DNA of 64,000 nt from an uncultured Enterobacteriaceae bacterium (GCA_947631255.1 CANRKT010000004.1:1-64000); one strand, 5' to 3'. Positions 29,252-38,866 are shown, counted from the stretch's first letter. A program made the numbers and translations. The notes: generated from the letters alone by a model not told the origin.

Positions 29252-29911
29252 TTAGTCCTTGCTGGCAAATCCGAGGATGCTCAACAGGCTGATGAAAATA
29301 TTGTAAATAGAGACATACAGGCTCACGGTTGCGCGAACATAGTTAGTCTCACCACCACGAATGATGTTACTGGTTTCATACAAAATGGCACCAGAAGAGA
29401 TCAGAATAAATACTGAACTAATGGCGAGATGTAATGCTGTTATCTGCAGGAAGATATTCGCAACCATAGCGACCAGCACCACGATAATGCCAGCCATCAG
29501 CATACCGCCGAGGAAGGACATATCTTTGCGTGTGGTCAGAACATAAGCTGAGCAGCCAACGAATACCAATGCCGTACCTGCCAGCGCCATACCGATGACA
29601 TCGCCCATACCAGCGGACAGGTAGCTATTCAGGATAGGACCCAGGATATAACCCAGGAAACCGGTAAACGCGAAGGTTGCAATCAGACCTGATGGCTTAT
29701 CAGCCAGGCGGTAGGTCAGGAACATCAGACCATACATCCCGACCAGTGTCAGAATCAGTCCTGGTGAAGGTAGTTGTAATAAGGTACTGGCAGTGGCAAC
29801 CAGGGCAGAAAATGCCAGGGTCAGGCTCAGTAGAAAATAGGTATTACGCAAGACTTTATGCGTACTCAACAATGACGCGCGGTCACTGGAGGAGGCAATA
29901 ATGCGATCCAT
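29252..29911 (-). CDS. yccA: FtsH-modulating Bax inhibitor-1 family protein YccA
   Basis: YccA is an inner-membrane protein with seven predicted helices in 219 residues. It is a substrate and competitive modulator of the FtsH protease and protects jammed SecY. The Bax inhibitor-1 family pattern is seen in [20 protein letters not shown] and [23 protein letters not shown] at 29911 follows AGAGAGAGT. It is the last gene of the conserved block before serT. Confidence 0.95.
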   Translation of the reverse strand: MDRIIASSSDRASLLSTHKVLRNTYFLLSLTLAFSALVATASTLLQLPSPGLILTLVGMYGLMFLTYRLADKPSGLIATFAFTGFLGYILGPILNSYLSAGMGDVIGMALAGTALVFVGCSAYVLTTRKDMSFLGGMLMAGIIVVLVAMVANIFLQITALHLAISSVFILISSGAILYETSNIIRGGETNYVRATVSLYVSIYNIFISLLSILGFASKD

Positions 29912-30362
29912 TGTTAGACTCTCTCTTTTGCAGGTGTTTTATAGTAGATGAGCATAATGCCCTGCTTTATTGTAAAGAAGCCTTTTTACCCATCTTTACC
30001 TGCTGTGGTCATCATATAATCTTCAGACGGGTTCCCTGGGTAGTTTTTTGAAAAATCGACCCTTATTGCTAAGCCTGGTAAGTAAAATGGGGGGATGATT
30101 TCCTGAAATCGGCCTGTCAGGAAAAGAGAGCAAAGTTTACACCCAAGTATAAACCATTTTTATTAGCCATTACGCCTTTCTGAATGCAGCAGTAATTATC
30201 GACGTCATATCGTGAATCACTCATGGTAAAGAAGAAAAGTGTTGTAAACCTCGCCATGTTGTTGCACTTTCAACCAAACAATCCGAAATCGGCTAAATTT
30301 AAGGCGATTGAATCAAATGGTGCTTTACATGAGGTATGGCTATGTTTATAGTTCGCCTCGTT
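29912..30362. other. yccA-serT intergenic region
   Basis: Contains the yccA promoter region and, at its right end, the serT promoter. No additional gene, RNA or repeat is recognised. Confidence 0.5.
30324..30352 (+). promoter_or_regulatory. Promoter of the tandem serT genes
   Basis: TTTACA, exactly 17 bp, then TATAGT, followed by a GC-rich discriminator (TCGCC) and the tRNA 10 bp on. The discriminator is typical of stringently controlled stable-RNA promoters. Confidence 0.7.
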
Positions 30363-30450
30363 GGAAGTGTGGCCGAGCGGTTGAAGGCACCGGTCTTGAA
30401 AACCGGCGACCCGAAAGGGTTCTAGAGTTCGAATCTCTACGCTTCCGCCA
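30363..30450 (+). tRNA. serT: tRNA-Ser (UGA), copy 1
   Basis: The 88-nt type II tRNA begins GGAAGTGTGGCCGAGCGG and ends GCTTCCGCCA with encoded CCA. The anticodon loop CTTGAAA gives anticodon TGA at 30397-30399. A long variable arm and a TTCGAAT T-loop are present. The acceptor pairs GGAAGTG with CGCTTCC. Located downstream of yccA as in E. coli. Confidence 0.97.
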
Positions 30451-30501
30451 ACATTTAAACAGTGGCTGAAAAGCGACTGTAATGCAGTAAAAAAGTATAA
30501 T

Positions 30502-30589
30502 GGAAGTGTGGCCGAGCGGTTGAAGGCACCGGTCTTGAAAACCGGCGACCCGAAAGGGTTCTAGAGTTCGAATCTCTACGCTTCCGCCA
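30502..30589 (+). tRNA. serT: tRNA-Ser (UGA), copy 2
   Basis: Identical to the first copy, 51 bp downstream, with anticodon TGA at 30536-30538. E. coli has a single copy here. Both are read from one promoter and end at the terminator at 30597. Confidence 0.97.
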
Positions 30590-30596
30590 ATTTAAA

Positions 30597-30627
30597 CCCC
30601 AAGTTAGTTAATAACTTGGGGTTTTTT
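30597..30627 (+). terminator. Terminator of the serT pair
   Basis: CCCCAAGTTA and TAACTTGGGG form a 10-bp stem followed by TTTTTT. Confidence 0.9.
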
Positions 30628-30776
30628 GGTATTGTTTTTCCGGTCATCTTTGTGGCTATATATTCGCCAGAATAAACCCGCTCGTCGCAGGGGGCTGCGG
30701 CAGTCGGCTTCCTGAGTCTAAACCCATCATCGGGGAGGAAATGTCCTGGAATGCAGCGGGGGTCTTACCAAACCAA

Positions 30777-30806
30777 TGGACAAGTAAAGGGTCTGAAAAA
30801 TAGAAT
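30777..30806 (+). promoter_or_regulatory. Candidate promoter of the lipid gene cluster
   Basis: TGGACA (5/6), 18 bp, TAGAAT (5/6), 33 bp before the first gene. It is the only reasonable sigma-70 match I see between the serT terminator and that gene. Confidence 0.4.
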
Positions 30807-30839
30807 ACCCCCGATACCTATCCTAACTAAGGCCTGCCG

Positions 30840-31847
30840 ATGTCGACACTTCTTCACTCACATTCCCCACAGGCACTGAGCATTATTGCCACCGGTACAG
30901 CATTGCCACCGGATAAGGTGGAGTCTGTCGCGCTGGACAAAAAGCTGGGTAAAGTTGCGGGATATGTAGAACAGCGTTCAGGTATTGAATACCGTTTTCA
31001 TGCCAGTACCAGTGCAAGCCAGGCAGAGCTAGGTGCTGCTGCCTTGCAGGATGCGCTTGAACGCCATGCAATTGCCCCGGACTCAATCGATTTATTAATT
31101 TCCGCCTCAGCTATTGCCTATCAGGCTTTGCCCTGTACCGCGATACATATCCTGAAAGCTGCTGGACTGGCACCGGGAACTGCGGGTTTTGATATTAACA
31201 GCAGCTGTGTCAGCTTTATCTCTGCTCTGCAAGTGGCGACTGGACTGTTGAATTCCGGTAATTATCAGCGAATCGCGATTGTTAGCGCAGATATTGCTTC
31301 ACGCGGTATTGACTGGAACCATGAAGAGTCTTCTTTAATTTTCGGCGATGGTGCAGCTTGCGCCATTGTTGAACGGGGCGATGGTCGTAGCCGAGTGCTC
31401 GGTAGTCTGGTTGAAATGTATCCTTCGGGAAGCGAATTATGTGAAATACGCGCAGGAGGAACCCGACGTAATCCTCGCGCCGGAATAGAAGAGCAAGATT
31501 TCTTGTTCCATATGCAGGGCAAAGCGCTTTTTCGGCATGCCTCATCCATTATTGAAGGTTATTTTCAGCGCCTGCTGACGCAAAGTCAGCTGACGCTATC
31601 AGATATTGCTACGGTAGTACCTCATCAGGCCAGCCATTTAGCTCTGGAGCATATGCGCAAGCGTCTCCATGTTCCGAATGAAGTGCTGATTGATATTTAT
31701 CGTTATCATGGCAATCAAGTGGCGGCATCGATTCCTTTTGCCTTACATAACGCGATGATCACCGGGCGTGTTAACCCCGGAAAACCGATTATGTTAATTG
31801 GTACCGCTGCCGGGCTGACGCTGGCCGGTATGGTGATCCTGCCATGA
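30840..31847 (+). CDS. KAS III-family ketosynthase (OleA/FabH-like)
   Basis: The 335-residue thiolase-fold condensing enzyme has the KAS III triad: Cys123 in DINSSCVSFISAL, His262 in VVPHQASHLALEHM and Asn292 in YHGNQVAAS. Such enzymes join an acyl thioester to a malonyl or second acyl unit. Housekeeping fabH normally sits in the fab cluster, so this is a dedicated pathway copy. The following SDR resembles OleD, which makes an OleA-like head-to-head condensation possible. It opens a 12-gene unit in which every gene overlaps the next. ATG is preceded by AAGG at 8 nt. Substrate chain length is unknown. Confidence 0.85.
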   Translation: MSTLLHSHSPQALSIIATGTALPPDKVESVALDKKLGKVAGYVEQRSGIEYRFHASTSASQAELGAAALQDALERHAIAPDSIDLLISASAIAYQALPCTAIHILKAAGLAPGTAGFDINSSCVSFISALQVATGLLNSGNYQRIAIVSADIASRGIDWNHEESSLIFGDGAACAIVERGDGRSRVLGSLVEMYPSGSELCEIRAGGTRRNPRAGIEEQDFLFHMQGKALFRHASSIIEGYFQRLLTQSQLTLSDIATVVPHQASHLALEHMRKRLHVPNEVLIDIYRYHGNQVAASIPFALHNAMITGRVNPGKPIMLIGTAAGLTLAGMVILP

Positions 31848-32866
31848 AAATTCTGGTCACCGGGGCAACCAGTGGACTGGGGCGTAACGCTGCGCAATGG
31901 TTGCTGGAACAAGGGTATACTGTGGTTGCGGTAGGGCGTGACAGACTCGCGGGGGCGGCATTACAGGCACTTGGTGCAACCTTTGTTGCTCAGGACTTGA
32001 CGCAGTGTTCAGATGAAACCTTTCTGTCGTTGGTTCAGGGCTGTGATGCCGTCTGGCATTGCGCGGCTAAGTCCTCTCCCTGGGGGCCGGCTGAGGACTT
32101 TTTCCAGGCCAATGTTGTGGTGACAGAGAAACTGGCGCGAGTAGCGGGTCGTGAAGGCGTCAGGCGATTTGTACACATCTCCTCTCCGGCAGTCTATTTT
32201 GATTTCCAGCATCACCATAATCTGCCTGAAACCTATCGCGCCAGCCGTTTCTCAAGCCATTATGCACACAGTAAATATGCGGCTGAGCAGGCACTACAGC
32301 AGCCCATCGAACTTTACCCTGAGACGAAATATATCATCCTGCGGCCTCGTGGTTTATTTGGCCCACATGACCGGGTGATTATTCCCCGGCTGTTGCAAAA
32401 TATTCGTGGTAAAAATAACGTATTACGCTTACCCGGCGGGGGAATGGCGCAGCTTGACTTAACCTTCGTCCTGAATGTGGTTCATGCCATGGCGCTTGCG
32501 ACGACCCAGCAAAATCTGCCCTCTGGGGCGATATACAACATCACTAATCAGCAGCCACAGCGGCTGGCAGAAATGGTTGAAGCGATTTTAAATCAGCAAC
32601 TGAATTATCAGGTCACTCTGCAGTCGGTGCCTTATCCACTGTTGTCTGTCGTTGCAGCAGGAATGGAGCAAGTGGCGAAAATCACCGGTAAAGAGCCGAT
32701 GCTTACCCGCTACAGTGTCGGAGCCGTCTATTTTGATATGACCCTTGATTCGCAGCGGGCGATTAATGAGCTGGGTTATCGTCCGCTTTATTCTCTTGAA
32801 GAGAGCATTGTTCGTACTGGGGATTGGTTACGGACATCTGCTCACGGGGTAAACCATCGTGGCTAA
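31844..32866 (+). CDS. NAD(P)-dependent SDR/3-beta-HSD-like reductase (OleD-like)
   Basis: The 340-residue extended short-chain dehydrogenase opens with the nucleotide loop MKILVTGATSGLGRNAAQWL and has the catalytic Tyr-Lys pair in YAHSKYAAEQAL (about residue 145). Its layout, including LRPRGLFGPHD and the ITNQQPQ segment, is that of 3-beta-HSD/OleD-type reductases that reduce 2-alkyl-3-keto acids. Its start overlaps the ketosynthase stop by 4 bp (ATGA), so it probably reduces the beta-keto product made by that enzyme. This role is inference. Confidence 0.8.
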   Translation: MKILVTGATSGLGRNAAQWLLEQGYTVVAVGRDRLAGAALQALGATFVAQDLTQCSDETFLSLVQGCDAVWHCAAKSSPWGPAEDFFQANVVVTEKLARVAGREGVRRFVHISSPAVYFDFQHHHNLPETYRASRFSSHYAHSKYAAEQALQQPIELYPETKYIILRPRGLFGPHDRVIIPRLLQNIRGKNNVLRLPGGGMAQLDLTFVLNVVHAMALATTQQNLPSGAIYNITNQQPQRLAEMVEAILNQQLNYQVTLQSVPYPLLSVVAAGMEQVAKITGKEPMLTRYSVGAVYFDMTLDSQRAINELGYRPLYSLEESIVRTGDWLRTSAHGVNHRG

Positions 32867-33665
32867 GATAACCACCTTCGAAGTGGGATATTGTACTCAT
32901 GTGGGGTGCATGGCCTTGAAAGGTGCCAGTTTTCGAGTCTGTAAATTTCCTGCCCGGGCTTACTTACTGGAAGTGGGCGATAAGCGCTGGTTGTGGGATA
33001 CCGGTTATGCGACCTGGTTTGAACGCTACACGCGTTCAGGGCTATTCTGGCTTTATCGTCAGGTGACGCCCGTCTATTTCTCTCCCGGAGAATCGCTGGT
33101 GGCACAACTCCAGGCTCAAGGGTATCTGACAGGCGATATTAACGGAATGATCCTCTCTCATTTTCATGCCGATCATATTGCCGGGCTGCGTGACTTTTCC
33201 TCTCTTACTTTTATTTGCTCCGGACAAGGGTGGCAGAAAACGCGTGATTTGCGTGGTATTGCGGCCTTACGGCAAGCCTTTATTCCTGGACTTATCCCTG
33301 AAACATTTGAAACCTCAGTGCAATTTTTTGAAGGTTTTACGCAGGTGGCTCTGGCATCAGAGCTGATGCCTTTTGAGTTGGGCTATGAGTTACCGGGTAG
33401 CCAGGGACAAGTATTACTGGTGCCGTTACCGGGCCATGCTGCGGGGCACTGCGGCGCTTTTATACAGACAGATGAAGGCTGGGTATTACTGGCAAGCGAT
33501 GCGGCCTGGTCACCGGTCAGTTATCAGACACTTCGCGGCCCCTCGCGCATCGCCAATTTACTGATGGATGATGCAGTCGCCTATTACCACACCTTAGCTC
33601 AGCTTAATCAGCTCTGGCTGGGGGGGGAGTGTCAGATTCGACTCTGCCATGAGGGAGACTTATGA
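32859..33665 (+). CDS. Metallo-beta-lactamase-fold hydrolase
   Basis: The 268-residue protein carries the zinc motif HFHADH at residues 101-106 (LSHFHADHIAGL), a downstream metal His in PLPGHAAGHCG and the bridging Asp in LLASDAAW. Overall it resembles lactonase/AttM-like members. In an olefin-type pathway a thioesterase or lactone hydrolase step would fit, but the substrate is unknown. Overlaps the preceding gene by 8 bp. Confidence 0.8.
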   Translation: MAKITTFEVGYCTHVGCMALKGASFRVCKFPARAYLLEVGDKRWLWDTGYATWFERYTRSGLFWLYRQVTPVYFSPGESLVAQLQAQGYLTGDINGMILSHFHADHIAGLRDFSSLTFICSGQGWQKTRDLRGIAALRQAFIPGLIPETFETSVQFFEGFTQVALASELMPFELGYELPGSQGQVLLVPLPGHAAGHCGAFIQTDEGWVLLASDAAWSPVSYQTLRGPSRIANLLMDDAVAYYHTLAQLNQLWLGGECQIRLCHEGDL

Positions 33666-34948
33666 CCGCATTGCTTCGGACTCTGTGGCATTATTTTCGT
33701 ACCCGACATCGGCACTTCTCCAGTCGTGAAGCGCTGGAGTGCTATCAGCAGCGTCAGCTAAAGCGTTTTGCCCGCCAAGTGCTGGCGAAAAGTCCGTGGT
33801 TCAGCCGCTATCAAGACCTGCCGATGACTGACTGGCCGTTAATGGATAAGTCGTTAATGATGGCGCATTTTGATCAGATGAATACCCAGGGACTGCGCAG
33901 CCAGGTATTACTCGACATCGCTTTGCAAAGTGAGAACGATCGTGATTTTTCACGTCAGGCCGGGAAATTCAGTGTTGGGCTATCTTCAGGAACCTCCGGC
34001 CAGCGGGGCTTATTCGTCGTCAGTCCAGAGGAGCAGCAATTGTGGGCGGGGGGGATGCTGGCGAAGATGTTGCCCGATGGTCTGTTTGCCGGGGAAAGGG
34101 TGGCATTATTTTTACGTGCGAATAATAACCTCTATCAGAGCGTCAATAATCGCTGGCTCAGCCTTGCCTATTATGACTTATTTCAACCTCTCTCTTCTCA
34201 CCACCCATTGCTGGAAAAACAGGCGCCAACCATTATTGTTGCTCCGGCTCAGGTATTACGCGAACTGGCCCTCAGAGTGCAACGTGGTGAGTTAAAACTA
34301 CAGGTCAAAAAAGTGATCTCCGTGGCGGAAGTCCTCGAACACCAGGACCGCCTGTTACTGGAAGCAGTTTTTGGTGAGGTGGGGGAAGTCTACCAGGCTA
34401 CGGAAGGTTTTTTAGCGGCCACTTGCTGCTATGGCACGCTGCACCTCAATGAAGAGTTTCTGCATATTGAACCTCACTGGCTGGATGAGCGGCGTTTCAC
34501 GCCGATTATTACTGACTTTACCCGGCAAACGCAGCCGATTGTCCGTTATCGACTCGATGACATCCTGGTTGCCAGTGAAGAGGCGTGTGCTTGTGGTAGC
34601 CCTGCCCGAGCCATTAGTCATATTGAAGGTCGCTTTGATGATCAACTCCAGTTGACCAATATTCACGGACAGCAGCTGACCATCTTTGCAGACCTCTGTA
34701 GTCGCGTGTTAGCCATTTCATTACCCCTTAACGCGGATTATCGACTGACTCAGCAGGGAGCTCAGACTTTACATCTGCTTGCCGATTGCTCTCTGGAGGC
34801 GCTGGAAATAACTCAGCAGGCGCTATTTGCCATGCTGGAAAAGCAGGGCGTCGATATGCAAAAACTTCACTGGAAACTGGAAAGTGCCACAGTTATTCCT
34901 CAGTTTGACAGTAAGCGGCGACGTATTATTCGTCAGGCAAGGGTATGA
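33662..34948 (+). CDS. F390-synthetase-related adenylate-forming enzyme
   Basis: The 428-residue protein belongs to the ANL-like adenylating enzymes. The phosphate loop is LSSGTSGQRGLFVVS (from residue 107), and YQATEGFLAATC matches the adenine/carboxylate site motif. It lacks the full-length C-terminal domain of classical acyl-CoA synthetases, like the F390-synthetase-related family. It likely activates a carboxylate (fatty or hydroxy acid) as an adenylate for transfer. ATGA overlap with the gene before and after. Confidence 0.75.
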   Translation: MTALLRTLWHYFRTRHRHFSSREALECYQQRQLKRFARQVLAKSPWFSRYQDLPMTDWPLMDKSLMMAHFDQMNTQGLRSQVLLDIALQSENDRDFSRQAGKFSVGLSSGTSGQRGLFVVSPEEQQLWAGGMLAKMLPDGLFAGERVALFLRANNNLYQSVNNRWLSLAYYDLFQPLSSHHPLLEKQAPTIIVAPAQVLRELALRVQRGELKLQVKKVISVAEVLEHQDRLLLEAVFGEVGEVYQATEGFLAATCCYGTLHLNEEFLHIEPHWLDERRFTPIITDFTRQTQPIVRYRLDDILVASEEACACGSPARAISHIEGRFDDQLQLTNIHGQQLTIFADLCSRVLAISLPLNADYRLTQQGAQTLHLLADCSLEALEITQQALFAMLEKQGVDMQKLHWKLESATVIPQFDSKRRRIIRQARV

Positions 34949-35553
34949 AAAGCGGACTTTACCGTACGGGACAACTGCTACTGGGGTGGGGGTTTGTCGG
35001 TGTGGTTTATCATTTAACCGATAGTCTACAAGGCGCCGGACAAGTGATAACGCCATCATGGGTTGATAACAAGATCCCCTTTTCAGCCTCGGCTATCTGG
35101 GCCTATTTGTCTTTTTTCCTGATTATTCCGGCAGGCTATTTTTTGGCACCGTTAAAGACTGTGCGCTGGCTGACTCGGTCGATGCAGCTTGCTGCGGTGG
35201 GCGCCGGGTTGGTTTATTTGCTGTGGCCGACCACCATAGTCACCCCGCTGGATAGCGGGCAGGGGATTGATTCCATGTTATTGAAGCAGTTGGTTGCTGT
35301 GGACTCAGCACAAAACTGTTTCCCGTCGCTGCATATCGCCCTGACGCTTTTAGCTGTGTGGGCGATAGCGAAGTCCCGGAGGTATTGGATAACTCTGCTG
35401 TTTATACTCTGGGGAAGCGCGATAGCCTTTTCTATTTTACAGCTAAAACGTCACCTGTTTATCGACTTGGTCGGTGGCGTGGTGCTGTCATTAGGAGCAG
35501 GTGTGCTGGTGGGCTGGATAATGAACCAGCCGAAGGAGAAACCTGATGAGTGA
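34945..35553 (+). CDS. PAP2-family membrane phosphatase
   Basis: The 202-residue protein has about six hydrophobic segments. It carries the PAP2/inositolphosphotransferase-type motifs CFPSLHIAL (PSGH-like with Leu for Gly) and RHLFIDLVGGVVLSL (H-x3-D). Such enzymes dephosphorylate lipid phosphates or transfer phospho-head groups. In this operon it would act on a lipid-phosphate intermediate at the membrane. Overlaps both neighbours (4 and 8 bp). Confidence 0.75.
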   Translation: MKSGLYRTGQLLLGWGFVGVVYHLTDSLQGAGQVITPSWVDNKIPFSASAIWAYLSFFLIIPAGYFLAPLKTVRWLTRSMQLAAVGAGLVYLLWPTTIVTPLDSGQGIDSMLLKQLVAVDSAQNCFPSLHIALTLLAVWAIAKSRRYWITLLFILWGSAIAFSILQLKRHLFIDLVGGVVLSLGAGVLVGWIMNQPKEKPDE

Positions 35554-36658
35554 GTTAATTATTCCGGTCGTTTTGATGTTACTCTTTGTACTGGGCGAAG
35601 CCTTGATACTGAGATTTAACAGCCAGCAAACGGTTGACTGGCATGAGGTCATTTTCAACCTTAACTCAGGGCATATTATGCTCTGACTGTTTCGCGGCCT
35701 CGAGGTTGTCTGCTATAGCACGGTGTTCAACCACTTCAGTCTCAATTTATTTGCTGAACTTTCGCCTGTCTGGGTGTGGTGTTTTGCCATTCTGGCCTGG
35801 GATTTTGGTTTTTACTGGCTACACCGTTTTCACCATCGACTGGCTATTTTATGGGCAGTTCACATTGTTCATCACCAGGGACATCACTACAACTTGTCGC
35901 TGGGGGTACGTAACTCCTGGTACTCTTCGCTGACTTCGATCCCTTTCTTTATTGTACTGGCATGGCTGGGCGTTCCGCTCACCGTGTTTCTGAGCGTCTC
36001 GATACTACACTACACGCTCCAGTTCCTGAACCATATGTCCGTGAAACCTCATCTCGGCTGGCTGGAAAAAATCTTTGTCACTCCGACACACCATCGGGTT
36101 CATCATATTAACGATCGCACTTATTCTGATAGCAATTACGGTGGTAGTTTTATTTTCTGGGATAAGCTCTTTGGTACCTTCAAAGTGGCTCCGCAGGAAC
36201 CTTATCGCTATGGCGTAAAAGGCGACCAGCCCAGCAATAATCCCTTTATTGACAGTAACCGTCCCTTCTGGCGGTTACTCAAAAAAGGAGCCTCAGCGAC
36301 TGCCGTGAGACGTCAGTATTACGCTTCGGCGTGGATGCTGATGAGTGGCGCTATGCTGCTCTTTGCGCTGGTACTGGGCTATATTCAGCTCTATGGTTAC
36401 GGCTACCACGATATTACCCTCACTCAGATTGTGCTGTTTATTCTGTTAGCCGGTGGCTCGATTGCTCTGGGCGGCATTTCGCAAGGACAACGCTGGGGAG
36501 TATTCAGCTGGTTTCTGCTCACCCTGACTTTATGGTTGTTACTGGTGCTCGGCCTGGGCTGGACTGAGATTTTTTGGCAGCTCACGCTGTCAGTTCTGGT
36601 GCTTCATAGCCTCAGCGTATTGTGTGGCTGGGGAAGGAGGGTGACCGCTGATGTCTGA
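35546..36658 (+). pseudogene. Sterol desaturase/fatty acid hydroxylase gene with in-frame TGA
   Basis: Reading from the ATG at 35546, which overlaps the PAP2 stop as all other junctions do, gives 46 codons, a TGA at 35684-35686, then an uninterrupted 323-codon frame to 36658. Without the stop the product would be 370 residues. Membrane segments flank the histidine boxes HRFHH, HIVHHQGHH and HHRVHH of the fatty acid hydroxylase superfamily (di-iron). The TGA replaces what is probably Trp (TGG) in a membrane segment. The only later starts (GTG at 35723) lack a ribosome binding site. Either a recent nonsense mutation, a sequencing error, or read-through (TGA followed by C is a leaky context). 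Confidence 0.75.
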
Positions 36659-37751
36659 TAAACTTGAACCGTTGCGCTATCTCCGAGACAGCGAGCAGGA
36701 CTTTCACCAGCATCTACAGCAGGCCGCTCGAGAGTATCTGGCGCAGGATCATGCTTATGCTGATGGCTGGCAGTGGAGTAAAGCGTTACTTCTTCTCGCG
36801 CTATCGGTGCTGTGTTATAGCGTCACGCTTGGAACCACTCATCTTTGGGTTTTTGCCACCAGCTACTTTATTTTTATCATGATGGCGATGTTATTGAATG
36901 TGAATGTTAACCACGACGCCTCGCATAATACCTTTAGCCGTCATCCGTGGGTTAATCGTGTTATTAGTCGGTTAGTGACACTGCCTTTAGGCGTGGATCC
37001 TGACTACTGGCGGGTACGACATGTGGTGTTCCATCATCAGTATGCTAACGTTGAAATTTACGATTTAGATACCGAAGAAAACGGAATTTTTCGACAGTCC
37101 CCTTTCCAGCAATGGCGTCGTCATATGCGCTATCAGCATGTGTACTGGCCACTGATTGCGGCGTTATCACTGCCGTGGATAACCTGGGTTTTTGACTGGC
37201 GAGACCGGCTCAATAAAACGCCGCTCCGGCAAGAGAAATTACTGCAAGGTAAACAGAGCTGGGCATTATTTGCTGGCAGTAAAATCGCTCATCTGTTACT
37301 GGTACTGGTGGTTCCTTTACTGGTGGGTATGCAGCACGATATTTCATCCTGGATGGTATTACTGACCTATCTGATAAGCCAGATGTGTGCCTCTCTGATG
37401 GTGGTGTTTTTACTGCTCGGCACTCACTGGGCTGAAGCTGAGTTTTTCGAAGCTCCGGAAAATCATCAGATGCCGCATGGCTGGTATCACCATAATTTCG
37501 CCACTGCCTGTGACTGGGTGGCTTCTCCGCGCTGGCTTCATCATTTAACTGGCGGGCTTAACTATCATTTAACCCATCATCTGTTTCCACAGCTCAATCA
37601 TCGCCACTATCCGGCGATCGCCGAGATTATTGGTCAACTGGCAGCCCGTTATGGGATGGATTATCGCTGTATCGGTTATCGAGAACTGTTGGTGCGCCAG
37701 CGTCGATTTTTGCGACAAATGGGCCAGCCTCCGGTGAGGACCACGGAATGA
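36651..37751 (+). CDS. Membrane fatty acid desaturase, first of a tandem pair
   Basis: The 366-residue integral membrane di-iron desaturase has the three histidine boxes HDASHN (88-93), HVVFHH (124-129) and HLTHH (306-310), followed by LFPQLNHRHYP. Hydrophobic pairs lie around residues 43-85 and 210-258. It introduces a double bond (or related oxidation) into an acyl chain in the membrane, with electrons from a ferredoxin or reductase not found here. It overlaps its neighbours and is a paralog of the next gene. Confidence 0.88.
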   Translation: MSDKLEPLRYLRDSEQDFHQHLQQAAREYLAQDHAYADGWQWSKALLLLALSVLCYSVTLGTTHLWVFATSYFIFIMMAMLLNVNVNHDASHNTFSRHPWVNRVISRLVTLPLGVDPDYWRVRHVVFHHQYANVEIYDLDTEENGIFRQSPFQQWRRHMRYQHVYWPLIAALSLPWITWVFDWRDRLNKTPLRQEKLLQGKQSWALFAGSKIAHLLLVLVVPLLVGMQHDISSWMVLLTYLISQMCASLMVVFLLLGTHWAEAEFFEAPENHQMPHGWYHHNFATACDWVASPRWLHHLTGGLNYHLTHHLFPQLNHRHYPAIAEIIGQLAARYGMDYRCIGYRELLVRQRRFLRQMGQPPVRTTE

Positions 37752-38866
37752 TGAGCCGGATACCCTTGCGCCCACTGGCCTATCAGACCGATGATTTAGC
37801 GCTTCATAAAGCCATTATGCAGGCGGCACAGCAGTATCTGTGTACCCGTAACGACAATCGCTTTGCAAACCGATGGGCGACAGGAAAAATGGTTCTGCTG
37901 GCAGGAATTTGCCTGATTTGCTACTTGCTGAGTCTGCAACAGCACTCCGCTATGGCGCTGTTCGGCTGGTATCTGGGGTTTATTTTTAGTGGCATGCTGC
38001 TGGTGATTAATGTCGTTCACGACACTTCCCATAACGCTTTTTTTCGTTCTGGCTGGGCTAATGCCTTAGCGGGTAGGGTCGTGTCGATTCCGCTGGGGCT
38101 GGATCCAGACTGCTGGCGGGTGCGTCATGTTATTTTTCATCATACTCATACTAATATTGCCGGTTATGATTCAGACATTGATGAAAACGGCCTGTTACGT
38201 CAGACGCCATTTCAACGCTGGAAGCCTTTTATGCGTTTTCAGCACTGGTACTGGCCATTAATTGCCGCCTTTACCTTCCCTTGGTATATCTGGCTGGTGG
38301 ACTGGCTTGACCGTATCGGACTGACCCGTGTTACACCGAGAATGGCCCAACGGGGTCTGCGAGGCTGGACTGTTTTCCTGCTCAGTAAAGGTCTGCATTT
38401 CTTACTGGCTCTCGTGATCCCGGCTTATGTCCTGTCTGCTGAGTTCAGCTTCTTCACGATACTGATTATCTATCTGGCCTGTCAGATGGTGTCATCGCTT
38501 CTGTTTGTGATGCTTATTGTCGGCACTCATTGGGCAAAATCACAGTTCTTTGAACCGCCGGAAGTGGGGAGTATGCCGCATACCTGGTACCAGCATGTGT
38601 TCGCTACCACCTTTGACTGGCAGGCCCGGCCCGCGTGGTTAGGTTATTGGCTCGGTGGTGCTAATTTGCACCTGACGCATCATCTTTTCCCTAACTGGCA
38701 TCATCGCCATTACCCCGCATTAAGTCAGCTGATTGGCGAGGTAGCGATGCGATTTAATCTCGATTATCAAAAAATTAGCCTGACCGAGCTGCTACAGCTG
38801 CAGCAGCAGTTTCTTAAACAGATGGGTGTTAATCCCAAATCGTCTCAGGAACGTTCTCTGTCATGA
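37748..38866 (+). CDS. Membrane fatty acid desaturase, second of a tandem pair
   Basis: The 372-residue protein is a paralog of the preceding one with boxes HDTSHN, HVIFHH and HLTHH plus LFPNWHHRHYP. The phrase PLGLDPDCWRVRHVIFHHTHTN aligns with the same region of the neighbour, but many flanking residues differ, so the duplication is old. Two desaturases with different regiospecificity would give a polyunsaturated or conjugated chain; this is inference. ATGA overlap upstream. Confidence 0.88.
   Translation: MMSRIPLRPLAYQTDDLALHKAIMQAAQQYLCTRNDNRFANRWATGKMVLLAGICLICYLLSLQQHSAMALFGWYLGFIFSGMLLVINVVHDTSHNAFFRSGWANALAGRVVSIPLGLDPDCWRVRHVIFHHTHTNIAGYDSDIDENGLLRQTPFQRWKPFMRFQHWYWPLIAAFTFPWYIWLVDWLDRIGLTRVTPRMAQRGLRGWTVFLLSKGLHFLLALVIPAYVLSAEFSFFTILIIYLACQMVSSLLFVMLIVGTHWAKSQFFEPPEVGSMPHTWYQHVFATTFDWQARPAWLGYWLGGANLHLTHHLFPNWHHRHYPALSQLIGEVAMRFNLDYQKISLTELLQLQQQFLKQMGVNPKSSQERSLS

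Noticed and set aside
30363..30589. serT pair as att site of an integrated element
   Set aside because: No integrase, excisionase or phage gene is visible between serT and the window end, so integration is only a possibility.
35684..35686. Selenocysteine at the in-frame TGA
   Set aside because: The position fits a Trp in a membrane segment, the family has no known selenoproteins, and no convincing SECIS hairpin was seen right after the codon.
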